Source of the DNA: Poseidonibacter lekithochrous
GTDB lineage: Bacteria; Campylobacterota; Campylobacteria; Campylobacterales; Arcobacteraceae
DNA: 64,000 bases
Assembly: GCF_013283835.1 (NCBI RefSeq)
Contig: NZ_CP054052.1
Location: 2,108,001-2,172,000, forward strand
Direction of reading: 5' to 3'
The notes below the pieces were generated by a model. That model saw nothing but the letters and a program-made list of their open reading frames with translations. It did no database searches and was not told where the DNA came from. A program made the position numbers and the translations under genes. Below, in pieces: positions 42,371-51,778 of this stretch (position 1 is its first letter; each line of letters begins with the position of its first letter).

Positions 42371-44100
42371 AGTACCATTTTTATATCGTCGTATGATACT
42401 TCTTCATTTAATTTTACAAAGATAGGTTTTAATTTTATCTTTCCATCCTCACTAAAGTCTTCTTCATTTTTAGCTTCTTCTATTTCATTTACTGCTTGTT
42501 TTACTTGATTTATAACACTTAGACTTGGCATATATTTTGAGATATCAAAGCTTGGTATTTCTTCTTTGATTAGTGATAAATGCTTCATAATTGTAGATAC
42601 AGAGAACCCTGCACTTTTTGCTAAAATGGCAAGGGTAGCAGAAGATTCTATAAGATTTTTTGTCTTAATATGATTTGCTACTTTTTCTTCTATCTTTGGT
42701 TCTTTATCTAGCTCTTCTCTCTCTTTATTTATTGCTTTTTGGTCAACTAATCCACCTAGTCTTTCAATATATGATAGATTAATCATTTCTAATTGTTTTT
42801 CATCTTGCGATTCTATATTATCAGCTGCTTTTTTTGAAGCTTGTTTGATACGTGGGTCAATACTAAGAATTAGAGGATCTACACTTAAAGCTTTTTCATT
42901 AAAGCCCATTAGTTTTAGACCTTCAATATTTTTGATTCTTGAAAGGGCAACATATCCTTGCCCTACTTCAAAAGTCTTCGATAAATCAATCTGAGCAGCA
43001 TCTAGTGTCATACCTTGAGATTTATGAATAGTAATAGCCCATGCAAGTTTCAGAGGTATCTGAGAGATTTTGGCTTGGACTTTTCCTTTATCATTTTCAA
43101 TAGCCCAGTCTTCGAATTCAACTTTTATGACATATCCATTTGATAGTTTTACTATTGGAAGTTGTTTTTCATCTTTTGAGAAGTCTATAACTACACCTGT
43201 AGTACCATTGATATAGTACTTTTCTGGATTGTTTTTGATGAACATAACTACTGCATCTTTTTTTAGCGTTAGCTCTTCTTGAACAAGTGCAGATTTGAAT
43301 AGTTTTTCAATATTTGTTTTAGCACCTTCACTATCATAATTAAAAGTAACTGCAGGTGTTGGAAGCCTATCTAACTCATCATTGTTGATTCTATCTACAT
43401 CCATATTATGAGTATAAAGCTTCGTAGGAGTGAACTCAATATCTAAATCTTTTTGATGTCTTTCATTTAAAATATCATAAGTTTTTTGCGATATTTGTCC
43501 TGATCTGATTTCATCTAATACAAAAATTAGTTGATTATCATCTTGTCTAAACTTTTTTTCTAAATAACAAGTTTGTAAATCAAGAGCTTTCCAAGATGGA
43601 CTTTGCCATGCAAATCTCTTAGAATCATTTGATTGTGAGATAGGAGGTAACTGGAAGAAATCCCCTGAAAGTATCACTTGAATTCCTCCAAATGGTTCTT
43701 CATTTTCTTTGAAAGCTTGAAGAATCTTATCAATTGCAGTGAAAATATTAGGGCTTACCATAGATATCTCATCGATGATTAAAACTTTTAGCTTTTTAAA
43801 TCTAGTTTGCAAATACTTTTTTTCTAGTAAGTTAGAGATAAAATACTCATCAACACTATCTCTAATTCCTAATGAGAAATAAGAGTGAATAGTCTGACCA
43901 TTTAGATGTGAAGCAGCAATACCAGTAGGAGCTACAACAGTAGGAATGATTTTTCTTGATCGTAAATATAAAGTATATTCATTTAATATATATGTTTTAC
44001 CAGTACCTGCTGATCCTGTTAGAAAAACATTTTGACCAGATTTTAGTATTTTTAGAGCTGTTGATTGCATTGATTGCCTATTTAGATATTTTGTTAGCAT
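42364..44100 (-). CDS. PIF1-like DNA helicase
   Basis: A 578-residue superfamily 1B helicase. Walker A is VFLTGSAGTGKTYILNEY (about 25-40), motif Ia VVAPTGIAASHLNG, Walker B LKVLIIDEISMVSP (about 105), motif III QVILSGDFFQLPP, and motif VI in AWAITIHKSQGMTLDAAQID with GQGYVALSRIK (about 340-385). The C-terminal ~120 residues are a helix-turn-helix-like module (AKSAGFSVSTIMKHLSLI). It should unwind DNA 5'-3', acting on forks or G-quadruplexes. ATG 44100 has no ribosome site, while ATG 44070 (MQSTALKIL) follows a TAGG; either may be used. Confidence 0.88.
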   Translation of the reverse strand: MLTKYLNRQSMQSTALKILKSGQNVFLTGSAGTGKTYILNEYTLYLRSRKIIPTVVAPTGIAASHLNGQTIHSYFSLGIRDSVDEYFISNLLEKKYLQTRFKKLKVLIIDEISMVSPNIFTAIDKILQAFKENEEPFGGIQVILSGDFFQLPPISQSNDSKRFAWQSPSWKALDLQTCYLEKKFRQDDNQLIFVLDEIRSGQISQKTYDILNERHQKDLDIEFTPTKLYTHNMDVDRINNDELDRLPTPAVTFNYDSEGAKTNIEKLFKSALVQEELTLKKDAVVMFIKNNPEKYYINGTTGVVIDFSKDEKQLPIVKLSNGYVIKVEFEDWAIENDKGKVQAKISQIPLKLAWAITIHKSQGMTLDAAQIDLSKTFEVGQGYVALSRIKNIEGLKLMGFNEKALSVDPLILSIDPRIKQASKKAADNIESQDEKQLEMINLSYIERLGGLVDQKAINKEREELDKEPKIEEKVANHIKTKNLIESSATLAILAKSAGFSVSTIMKHLSLIKEEIPSFDISKYMPSLSVINQVKQAVNEIEEAKNEEDFSEDGKIKLKPIFVKLNEEVSYDDIKMVLV

Positions 44101-44428
44101 AATAGCGTATATGGTTTTGAAGATAGATAATATTGAGTGATAATTTATATTTATTGTTTAGTAAAATACATTATAAACTTTATTTCCTCTAAATATACAT
44201 TTAAAAATCAACACTATCTTGATATAGATTATCATTTATATCAAAAGTTCATAAATTTAATTTACTTATTATTTACATTTATAATTAATATTACTTGTAG
44301 ATATTAAAAGTTAAATTATTAAAAGTTGTATACTAAAGTTTTTTCTTTTCTATAAAAAGATATCTTTAAATAAATAATAATATAAATTTGTTATTATTTT
44401 ATAACTTTAATACAACAAAAGGAAATAA
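44101..44428. other. Gap between the helicase and DUF898 genes, with an inverted repeat
   Basis: About 330 bp without a gene. TTGATATA (44219-44226) and TATATCAA (44237-44244) form a perfect inverted repeat around GATTATCATT, resembling a Fur/PerR-like operator. Two copies of ATTAAAAGTT lie at about 44,305 and 44,320. The DUF898 gene start has an AAAGGA site. Confidence 0.4.
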
Positions 44429-45580
44429 ATGAAGGCAATAACTTTTAAGGGAAATGCATTTGAGTACTTCAAAATATGGATTGTAAATATACTACTTACA
44501 ATAATAACTCTAGGGATATATTACCCTTGGGCAAAAGTTAGAAATAATAAATATTTCTATTCAAATAGTTTTTTTGATGAAAATAATTTTGATTACCATG
44601 CTACAGGTAAACAGCTATTTATTGGTTATTTAATTGGAGTAGTTTTATTTATAGCATATACTATAATAAACGAATTCTTTCCAATTATAGGATTAGTTTT
44701 ATTTGTTTTATTATTCATATCAATTCCTTGGCTTATATATAGAAGTATGAAATTTAATATGAATATAACAAGTTTTTCTAATGTAAGATTCTCTTTTGAT
44801 GGAGAACTTAAAGATTCATATATTATATACTTTGCATATCCACTTTTATTCTTATTATTACTAGCTTCTTTAATTTTTTGTACAACATTTTTTGATAATA
44901 TAATTGTTGTTGTAGGAACTATAATAACAACTTTAATTTTATATATTATTGCATTTGCATTTTTTTCTATGAAATCATCTACATATTTATTAAATCATTC
45001 AAAGTTTGGTCAAGGTAAATTTTCAACTGACTTAAAAGTTTCAAAATTTATAACAATATTGCTAAAAACTTTCGGTATTACAATACTTTCATTTATCGGT
45101 TGTACAGTTATTTGTACAAGTATTTTTTATTTATTCTTAGATTCATCTAACATTATAAATAGCGTAATGGCAGGAGTTAATGATCCAACTCGTATAACAG
45201 CTGTTATATTATCGATCTTACCTTTTTTGTTTTTTTCATATTTCTTATTGATTCTTATTAACTTTACTGCAATTTCTTATTACATAGTTAAACAAAGAGA
45301 ATATATCTTTGAAAACTCAAAACTTGATGAAGAAATTCAATTTGAATCAAAACTAAAATTTACAAGATTAGTATTTATTATGGCTACGAATATGATAGCA
45401 ATCATTCTTACATTAGGTCTTGCAATTCCATGGGCTAAAATTAGATATACAAGATATATGCTAAGTAATACTTACATAAAGGCAGATAATCCTAAAGAGT
45501 ATATAAGTACTACTCAAAAACAATCAGCTATTGGAGAAGAGATTGGTGATGTATTTGATGTGGATGTTGCAGCATTTTAA
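44429..45580 (+). CDS. DUF898/YjgN-family inner-membrane protein
   Basis: A 383-residue membrane protein of the YjgN/DUF898 family. The N-terminal FKGNAFEYFKIWIVNILLTI and GIYYPWAKVRNNKYFYSN form the family's signature, repeated in a degenerate way near residues 300-350 (FIMATNMIAIILTLGLAIPW then AKIRYTRYMLSNT). About eight transmembrane helices. Function is unknown. The next gene, an M48 peptidase, starts at the last base of its stop codon, a coupling often seen in this family, so they probably work together in the membrane. Confidence 0.9.
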   Translation: MKAITFKGNAFEYFKIWIVNILLTIITLGIYYPWAKVRNNKYFYSNSFFDENNFDYHATGKQLFIGYLIGVVLFIAYTIINEFFPIIGLVLFVLLFISIPWLIYRSMKFNMNITSFSNVRFSFDGELKDSYIIYFAYPLLFLLLLASLIFCTTFFDNIIVVVGTIITTLILYIIAFAFFSMKSSTYLLNHSKFGQGKFSTDLKVSKFITILLKTFGITILSFIGCTVICTSIFYLFLDSSNIINSVMAGVNDPTRITAVILSILPFLFFSYFLLILINFTAISYYIVKQREYIFENSKLDEEIQFESKLKFTRLVFIMATNMIAIILTLGLAIPWAKIRYTRYMLSNTYIKADNPKEYISTTQKQSAIGEEIGDVFDVDVAAF

Positions 45581-46638
45581 TGATTGAAGGAATTTTATAT
45601 AAACAAAATAGTACAACAAATCAAAAAGTTGTACTTATTTTGGAAGAAACAAACTTTTTAATTAAAACAAATGAAGAGGTTATCTTTGAGGGTTTAATTT
45701 CTGAACTTATTATCTCTAATAGACTAGGAAATACAAAAAGAGTTATTACTCTTAAAAATGGAGATTCATTTTCAACTTTTGAAAATGACTTCATAGATGA
45801 ATACCTATTAAAAAAAAGAAATCTTTTATATAAATTCGAAAAAAACATCCTATTAGTACTTGTATCTATAGTCATTACTGCTTTATTTACATTTTCTATA
45901 TTTAAATGGGGGATTCCTATTGTAAGCGAGAAAATAGCACATATTATTCCTCATGAGGCAAATGAACTTATATCTAATGAATCAATAGAGTTTTTAGATG
46001 AGCATATATTTACAAAAACCAAACTTTCAAAAGAAACACAAAAAATAATACTAACTAACTTTAATAAAAAAATTTTACCTTTAATTCAAAATGAGGAAAA
46101 TATAAAATACAAAATCATTTTTAGAAACTGGAAAGTTAAAGATAAATCTATAGCAAATGCTTTTGCTCTTCCTAATGGTAATATTATTTTAACTGATGAA
46201 TTTATAAAGTTAAGTTCAAATCAGAATGAAATAGATTCTGTGATTCTTCATGAAGTGGGACATGTATACTTTAAACATGGAATGCAAAGATTAACACAAA
46301 GTACATTTACTGCACTTATTACTATGTATATAACTGGGGATTTAAGTTCTTTTGCACAAATAGGTGTTGGATTTGGCTCTTTATTTATATCAAGTAATTA
46401 TTCAAGAAATCATGAATTACAGGCGGATCTATACTCTTTTGAAAAAATGATTGAAGCAAAAATTGATCCTATTCATTTTGCTAATATTATGGAAAAGCTA
46501 AGTACTGAAGAAATTAAAGATAGTAATACTATTGAATATTTATCTTCTCATCCACAATCACAAGATAGAGTATTCAAAGCTAAATATTATAGTAACTGCT
46601 TTAATCAAAAAATAGAGTGTAAAGAAATAAAAAAATAA
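45580..46638 (+). CDS. M48-family membrane metalloprotease
   Basis: A 352-residue zinc peptidase. One transmembrane helix at ~90-112 (ILLVLVSIVITALFTFSIFK) separates a short cytoplasmic N-terminal region, including a PH-like strand pattern, from a periplasmic M48 domain. Zinc ligands are in VILHEVGHVYFKHG (HExxH, about 224) and NHELQADLY (third ligand Glu, about 287). It probably degrades or matures misfolded envelope proteins, as BepA/YfgC or HtpX relatives do. It is coupled to the DUF898 gene by start/stop overlap and followed by a hairpin terminator. Confidence 0.9.
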   Translation: MIEGILYKQNSTTNQKVVLILEETNFLIKTNEEVIFEGLISELIISNRLGNTKRVITLKNGDSFSTFENDFIDEYLLKKRNLLYKFEKNILLVLVSIVITALFTFSIFKWGIPIVSEKIAHIIPHEANELISNESIEFLDEHIFTKTKLSKETQKIILTNFNKKILPLIQNEENIKYKIIFRNWKVKDKSIANAFALPNGNIILTDEFIKLSSNQNEIDSVILHEVGHVYFKHGMQRLTQSTFTALITMYITGDLSSFAQIGVGFGSLFISSNYSRNHELQADLYSFEKMIEAKIDPIHFANIMEKLSTEEIKDSNTIEYLSSHPQSQDRVFKAKYYSNCFNQKIECKEIKK

Positions 46639-46650
46639 ATTTCTTTACAC
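46617..46650 (+). terminator. Bidirectional terminator between the M48 gene and sbcC
   Basis: A perfect 12-bp stem GTGTAAAGAAAT (46617-46628) / ATTTCTTTACAC (46639-46650); the first arm lies in the end of the peptidase gene. Confidence 0.85.
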
Positions 46651-46652
46651 CC

Positions 46653-49022
46653 TTACAACTCCACCACACTCTCAAACATCTCTTTTATTTCCATCTCATG
46701 TGATATCAAAAATATCTGTCTATATTGTTCTTTGATTGTATGGAAGGCTTCTAGGATTTCCATTCGTCTTGCTTCATCTTGGCTTCCAAATACTTCATCA
46801 AAAGCTAGGAATCCAATACTACTAGCTCCACTTAGTTCTGTTAGAGTTTTAGATATTGCTATTCGTAGAACTAGGTTTGCTAGGTCTACTTCTCCCCCTG
46901 AGAATCTCTCAATTGGGAATTTTCTTCCTTCATCATAGATATAAAAATCAAAGTCATTTGATACTTCTATATGTTGGTATTTTCCTTTTGTGATTAGGCT
47001 ATACATATTTGAGGCAATATCTGAGATTCTTGGAGCTACTTTGGCATTTAGTTTTGTTTTGAAATCCCCTAGGCTTATTTTGATTTTTTCGTAGTCTATT
47101 AAATCATCTTTTTTATCTTGTACTTTGGCTAGTTGGATACTGTTATTATCCAAGCTTTGTTGGATTGTTTTGATTTGACCTTGGATTGTGGCTATTTGTA
47201 CTTTTAGTTCATTTAGCTGATTTAGCTTTTTCTCTTTATTCGCACTTACCTCATCGCTTTCTTTTTGCTTTTGTTTGTGTTTTACCTCATCATAGTTCAC
47301 ACTTTTATATTCTAGCTCTTTTTCATTATAATCGTTGTTTAGTTTTTCTATATTTGTACTTGTTTGTTTTAACTCTTCTTTTATACTATCTAGTCTTTGA
47401 AGCATAGTTTCTAAGCTTAGTACATACTCATACTTAGACTTTAGCTCTTTTTGCTCTTCTAGTAAGTCCTCATGTGTTTTCTTATCATACTCATAAGATT
47501 CTAGTTTGAACAGTTCTTCTTTATTCTTAAGACCTTGAGCTTCTACTTTTTCAAAGTGCTCATTTTCTTTTTGTAAGTCTCTCTTCTTACTCTCCATTAG
47601 ATTAATAGTCTTTGATAGTTCAAAATGCTCTTTTGAAACTATTGTCTTTTTATCTTCATAAGTTTTCTTTGACTTTTGAATCTCTTTACACTCTTGTTTT
47701 GCTATTTCTATCTTATCTCTTTGAGTATTATTTACTATACACTCCAATGAAGCTAATACACTATCATACTCATCAAGTAAAGGTCTAGTACAAGTAGGAC
47801 AATCAGACCCTGCTCCTAAGTTTTTGATATTATCAATCTTTGAATTAATATCTTTTATTAGTTTCTCTTCCCCTGCTATATGATTTAGTAGTTCTCTCTC
47901 TTTATTATTTAGAGATTCTAGTTGTTTTTGTAGTTCTTCTAGTTGTGATTCAAACTCTTTTTCTTTTTGGGCAAACTCTTGATGTTGGCTTGTTTCATTC
48001 TCTAGTCTTCTTATAGTATCTCTTGACTTTGTATAGTGCTCTCGTAAGTTCGTTTGCTCTTCTACTAAGCTTTGTTTTCTTATATAGTATTCTTTTAGCT
48101 TATCTTGTTCTTTTAGTTTATCATGTAGTACTACATACTCACTCTTTACAGATTCTAAGCCTCGTAGTTCCGTTTGTTTTAATTCTAGTTTGCTTACTTC
48201 TTCGCTTAGATTGCTTTGTCTTTGTATATGAGAGTTTATAGTACTTTTTAATAACTCACATTTAGAGTATAAGTCTTGTTTTTGCTCTTTGCTCTTTTGA
48301 TATGATTCTAACTCTTTTTTGATATCTAGCTCTAATAGCTTTATACTATCTACTTCTTTAGCTCTTAACTCTACATCTGTTTCTAAGTCTTGGGTTTTAT
48401 TTTTGTATTCTTGTATATGTTCTGTTTTACTCTGTACTTCTTCATCACTTAGTAGTACTTCTGCAAAAGCTGCTATTTCTCTTTTTAGTTCACGGCTTTT
48501 CTCTACTAGTTCTTTTTCTATAAAGTCTATCTTCTCTAAACCTAGTAGTTTTCTAATCATCTTTTTTCTATCTTCGTTTTTTAGACTACTTAAAGATGTT
48601 AGTTCTTTTTGAGAAGCAAATAGTGTATGTAAAAATGCATCCTTACTCATCTTTGTAAGATTTATAATAGAAGCTGTAACTTCTTTGGCTCCTGTCGTTA
48701 TAAGCTCATCTGTTTTATAGAACTTCGCATTAGCACTAAGAGCCTTTCCTCTAAACTCTCTACTTACTCTATACTCTATTCCCTCAAACTCAAAGTCTAG
48801 TTCTACTACTACTGCATCTTTTGTAGTTGCATTTGCATTTCGTATTACTTCTTTATACCCTTTGTTTTTAAGCTCACCATATAAAGCAAATAGTATTGCT
48901 TCAAAGATTGTAGATTTACCACTACCGTTTTTCCCTATTATTCCTATAAGACCTTGATTAAACTCCATAGAGTAATATGAGTACTTTTTGAAGTTTTCTA
49001 GTTTTAGTTTACACAGTATCAT
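46653..49022 (-). CDS. sbcC: SbcC-like nuclease complex ATPase (Rad50 type)
   Basis: A 789-residue ABC-type ATPase, shorter than the E. coli SbcC (1048). Walker A is GIIGKNGSGKSTIFEAILFA (about 28-47). Long coiled coils flank a zinc-hook DCPTC (about 405). The C-terminal half has the signature FSGGEVDLANLVLRIAIS (about 690) and Walker B SIGFLAFDEVFGSQD (about 735). With SbcD it forms a complex that opens hairpins and processes DNA double-strand ends. It is coupled to sbcD by a 14-base overlap. Confidence 0.92.
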   Translation of the reverse strand: MILCKLKLENFKKYSYYSMEFNQGLIGIIGKNGSGKSTIFEAILFALYGELKNKGYKEVIRNANATTKDAVVVELDFEFEGIEYRVSREFRGKALSANAKFYKTDELITTGAKEVTASIINLTKMSKDAFLHTLFASQKELTSLSSLKNEDRKKMIRKLLGLEKIDFIEKELVEKSRELKREIAAFAEVLLSDEEVQSKTEHIQEYKNKTQDLETDVELRAKEVDSIKLLELDIKKELESYQKSKEQKQDLYSKCELLKSTINSHIQRQSNLSEEVSKLELKQTELRGLESVKSEYVVLHDKLKEQDKLKEYYIRKQSLVEEQTNLREHYTKSRDTIRRLENETSQHQEFAQKEKEFESQLEELQKQLESLNNKERELLNHIAGEEKLIKDINSKIDNIKNLGAGSDCPTCTRPLLDEYDSVLASLECIVNNTQRDKIEIAKQECKEIQKSKKTYEDKKTIVSKEHFELSKTINLMESKKRDLQKENEHFEKVEAQGLKNKEELFKLESYEYDKKTHEDLLEEQKELKSKYEYVLSLETMLQRLDSIKEELKQTSTNIEKLNNDYNEKELEYKSVNYDEVKHKQKQKESDEVSANKEKKLNQLNELKVQIATIQGQIKTIQQSLDNNSIQLAKVQDKKDDLIDYEKIKISLGDFKTKLNAKVAPRISDIASNMYSLITKGKYQHIEVSNDFDFYIYDEGRKFPIERFSGGEVDLANLVLRIAISKTLTELSGASSIGFLAFDEVFGSQDEARRMEILEAFHTIKEQYRQIFLISHEMEIKEMFESVVEL

Positions 49023-50130
49023 TATTGGCCTCTTCGTACTTAGAGAATAACTCTTGGACTTTTAGTTTTAATCTATCGTTTTCTTTATCATCTTTTACAT
49101 CTTCTTTTATATGCTCTAAAAAGTAGTCTTCCAAACTAAGTGCTTCTATATCATCTACACTTACATCATTGGTATTTTTTTTGAATTCTCTTTTGATACT
49201 AACACTCATAGCATCTTCAAAAAGCTCTTTTATCTCTTTGTTTTGTATATCTATTGATTGTAAAGCTGTTAGGTTGATTAGTTTTACTTCTACTATTGCA
49301 TCTTTTGTATCTGATACATCTAAGCTCTTTATCTCTTCTACGTAATTCTCACAATCTATTTGTTTTAATATTATAGGTCTTATGTTTATCTCTTTATACT
49401 CTATATCTAGACTTTCATCTATATTTGCAAGTATAAAACCTTTTGAGTTTCTTTTGTCATTTAGACTAGTTCTCTCTGTACTACCGCTATAATATACATT
49501 TTCATGTTTTCCAACAGAGCCAAACCCATGCCAATGTCCAAGTGCTACATAGTCCATTGATTGGAATATATACTCTTTGTCAGTTGGATATACCCACTCT
49601 CCAAACTCTTGCATTAAATACCATGCCCCTACACTACAATGTAACATCATGATATTCTTTTTTGTTTTATCTATATTTGATTCACACTTTTCTATTTGCT
49701 CTAAGGCTCTTGTATCATCGTTCATATGAGGAAGTGTATGAAATACTATATTATCAAACTCTATTTTCTTATACTCTTGTGAGTAAGATAAATAAATGTT
49801 TTCATAACTTTCGAATATTTTTAGAATTGGGGAACTTAGGTTTGTTCTAGGTGTTGAGTGGTTTCCTGCGATTATCACAAAAGGAATTCCAAAAGAGTTG
49901 ATTCGGGAAAACTGCTCTAGTGCGAAAGTAATAGCTCTATTACTAGGACTTGACCTATGGAATAGATCTCCTGTATGTATAATATAATCTGGTTTGATTT
50001 CTTCGATTTGTTGTACTACTTGAGTAAAAGCATCATAGAAGTCTGCTTCTCTTTGGTTTACATTGTTCTCATCTAGAATATCTAAGTCGTTGTACCCTAA
50101 ATGAGTATCAGAAAAATGTAGTATTTTCAA
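49009..50130 (-). CDS. sbcD: SbcD-like exonuclease (Mre11 type)
   Basis: A 373-residue calcineurin-like phosphoesterase with the five Mre11 motifs: FSDTHLGYND (about 6), IIHTGDLFHRSSPSNRA (about 52), IIAGNHSTPR (about 88), MLHCSVGAWY (about 163) and ALGHWHGFGS (about 197). The manganese-dependent nuclease works with SbcC on hairpins and DNA ends. It is the first gene of the sbcDC operon. The C-terminal ~150 residues are the SbcC-binding capping region and acidic tail. Confidence 0.92.
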   Translation of the reverse strand: MKILHFSDTHLGYNDLDILDENNVNQREADFYDAFTQVVQQIEEIKPDYIIHTGDLFHRSSPSNRAITFALEQFSRINSFGIPFVIIAGNHSTPRTNLSSPILKIFESYENIYLSYSQEYKKIEFDNIVFHTLPHMNDDTRALEQIEKCESNIDKTKKNIMMLHCSVGAWYLMQEFGEWVYPTDKEYIFQSMDYVALGHWHGFGSVGKHENVYYSGSTERTSLNDKRNSKGFILANIDESLDIEYKEINIRPIILKQIDCENYVEEIKSLDVSDTKDAIVEVKLINLTALQSIDIQNKEIKELFEDAMSVSIKREFKKNTNDVSVDDIEALSLEDYFLEHIKEDVKDDKENDRLKLKVQELFSKYEEANNDTV

Positions 50131-50225
50131 GGTATTTCCTATAGTAATATTTTAAGTATTATAGCAGGATAGATTAATAGCAAATTAAAAGAATACAAAC
50201 AAATATTATTTATAAAAGTTTTTGA

Positions 50226-50231
50226 TATAAT
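50226..50231 (+). promoter_or_regulatory. -10 box of the c-di-GMP/histidine-kinase cluster
   Basis: A perfect TATAAT preceded by TTTGA, 24 bp before the TTG start at 50255. Confidence 0.5.
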
Positions 50232-50254
50232 TATTTAAAAGCAAAAGGGTTAAT

Positions 50255-51766
50255 TTGTTCAATATTAAACTTTTAAAAAAAGAAGCAGAAAACTTAACTG
50301 TTTTATATGTAGAAGATGATATTAACATTAATAAATCAGTAGCTACATATTTAAGAAAACTATTTAAAACGGTTACTGCTAAATTTAATGGACTTGAAGC
50401 TTTAGAATCTTATAAAATAGGTACATATGATTTAGTAATTACTGATATAAATATGCCTATTATGGACGGTTTAACAATGTCCAAAAAAATAAAAGAGTTA
50501 AATAGCGAACAAAATATATTAATAACTTCTGCATACTCAGATTCATCAAAATTTATTGCCTCTATAAAAATAGGTATAGATGGATATATTATTAAACCAA
50601 TAAACTATGATGAATTCAATACAATACTAATAAAGACTACTACAAAAATAAATAAATTTAAAGATAATGAATTATATTCTACAGAATTAGAAAATTTAAT
50701 AGAAATGAAAACAAGTGAAAACTCTAAATTAGAATTAGACAAAATCAATAATTATGAGAAAACCCTCTTTTCATTAGTTGAAATGATAGAAACAAGAGAT
50801 CCATATACAGGACAACATAGTCATAGAGTAGCAAAATACTCAAAGATGATTGCAGAACAAATGGCTTATTCACAAGTAGAGTGTGAAGAAATATATAAGG
50901 CAGGTATCTTACATGATATAGGTAAGATTTCTATCCCTGACACAATTCTTTTAAATCCTAATAAACTTACAAATTCTGAATATCATCTAATTAAAAATCA
51001 TGTTCAAATTGGTTATGAATTTATAAGCAAAATTCCTTTGTTTAAAAATATTGCAGAAATCATGTATTCTCATCATGAAAGACTTGATGGTTCTGGCTAT
51101 CCAAATAATTTAAAAGAAGATGAAATCTCTATTAAAAGTAATATAATTGCAGTAGCTGATACTTTTGATGCTATTTCAACTAATCGAATTTATCAAAAGA
51201 GTCGTTCTGTCCAAGAGGCACTTCAAGAAATTAAATCATTATCAGGAATACATTTTAGAGAACAAATTGTTGATGCAGCGCAGATAATATTAAAAGATAT
51301 CGAAATTAAATTTAATACTTCTCAACTTCCACAAAGTAAGTTTGAAGAGCAACGTTTTTCTTATTTTTATAAAGATAATTTAACACAGTTATATAATGAT
51401 TCATATTTAGATTTGATATTAAAAGATAAAACATCTAAAATAGAATATACAAAAATCTATCTAATCTCACTAAATAACTTTGGGGCTTACAATAGAGAAT
51501 ATAGTTGGTATAAAGGTAATGAATTACTTGTTAAAATTGCAAATTTCTTTATTCAAACATTTAAAGATTCATTGATTTTTAGAATATATGGTGATGACTT
51601 TATACTTCTAAATAAAAATAATTTTATTCCAAAAGATAAAATACATGAATTAAATAATATTCTTAAATCTCATTATTCAAAGCTTACTTATACTTTGAGA
51701 ATTATGGATATTAAAGAAAAAAATATAAACTCTGCTTTTGAAATTGAGAAGCTAATTTTTAATTAA
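50255..51766 (+). CDS. Response regulator: receiver, HD-GYP and degenerate GGDEF domain
   Basis: A 503-residue protein. The receiver at ~1-130 has phospho-acceptor Asp in DLVITDINMPIMDG. A linker coiled coil precedes an HD-GYP c-di-GMP phosphodiesterase domain (about 165-350) with GQHSHRVAKYSK, ILHDIGKISIPD (HD) and HHERLDGSGYPNN (the GYP-type motif). The C-terminal ~130 residues look like a GGDEF domain whose active motif has become YGDDF, so cyclase activity is unlikely. It would lower c-di-GMP on phosphorylation. The start is TTG after AAAGGG. It lies 12 bp before the first kinase gene, one operon, and its receiver closely resembles that of the regulator at 55576. Confidence 0.88.
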   Translation: MFNIKLLKKEAENLTVLYVEDDININKSVATYLRKLFKTVTAKFNGLEALESYKIGTYDLVITDINMPIMDGLTMSKKIKELNSEQNILITSAYSDSSKFIASIKIGIDGYIIKPINYDEFNTILIKTTTKINKFKDNELYSTELENLIEMKTSENSKLELDKINNYEKTLFSLVEMIETRDPYTGQHSHRVAKYSKMIAEQMAYSQVECEEIYKAGILHDIGKISIPDTILLNPNKLTNSEYHLIKNHVQIGYEFISKIPLFKNIAEIMYSHHERLDGSGYPNNLKEDEISIKSNIIAVADTFDAISTNRIYQKSRSVQEALQEIKSLSGIHFREQIVDAAQIILKDIEIKFNTSQLPQSKFEEQRFSYFYKDNLTQLYNDSYLDLILKDKTSKIEYTKIYLISLNNFGAYNREYSWYKGNELLVKIANFFIQTFKDSLIFRIYGDDFILLNKNNFIPKDKIHELNNILKSHYSKLTYTLRIMDIKEKNINSAFEIEKLIFN

Positions 51767-51778
51767 TAAGGATAAATT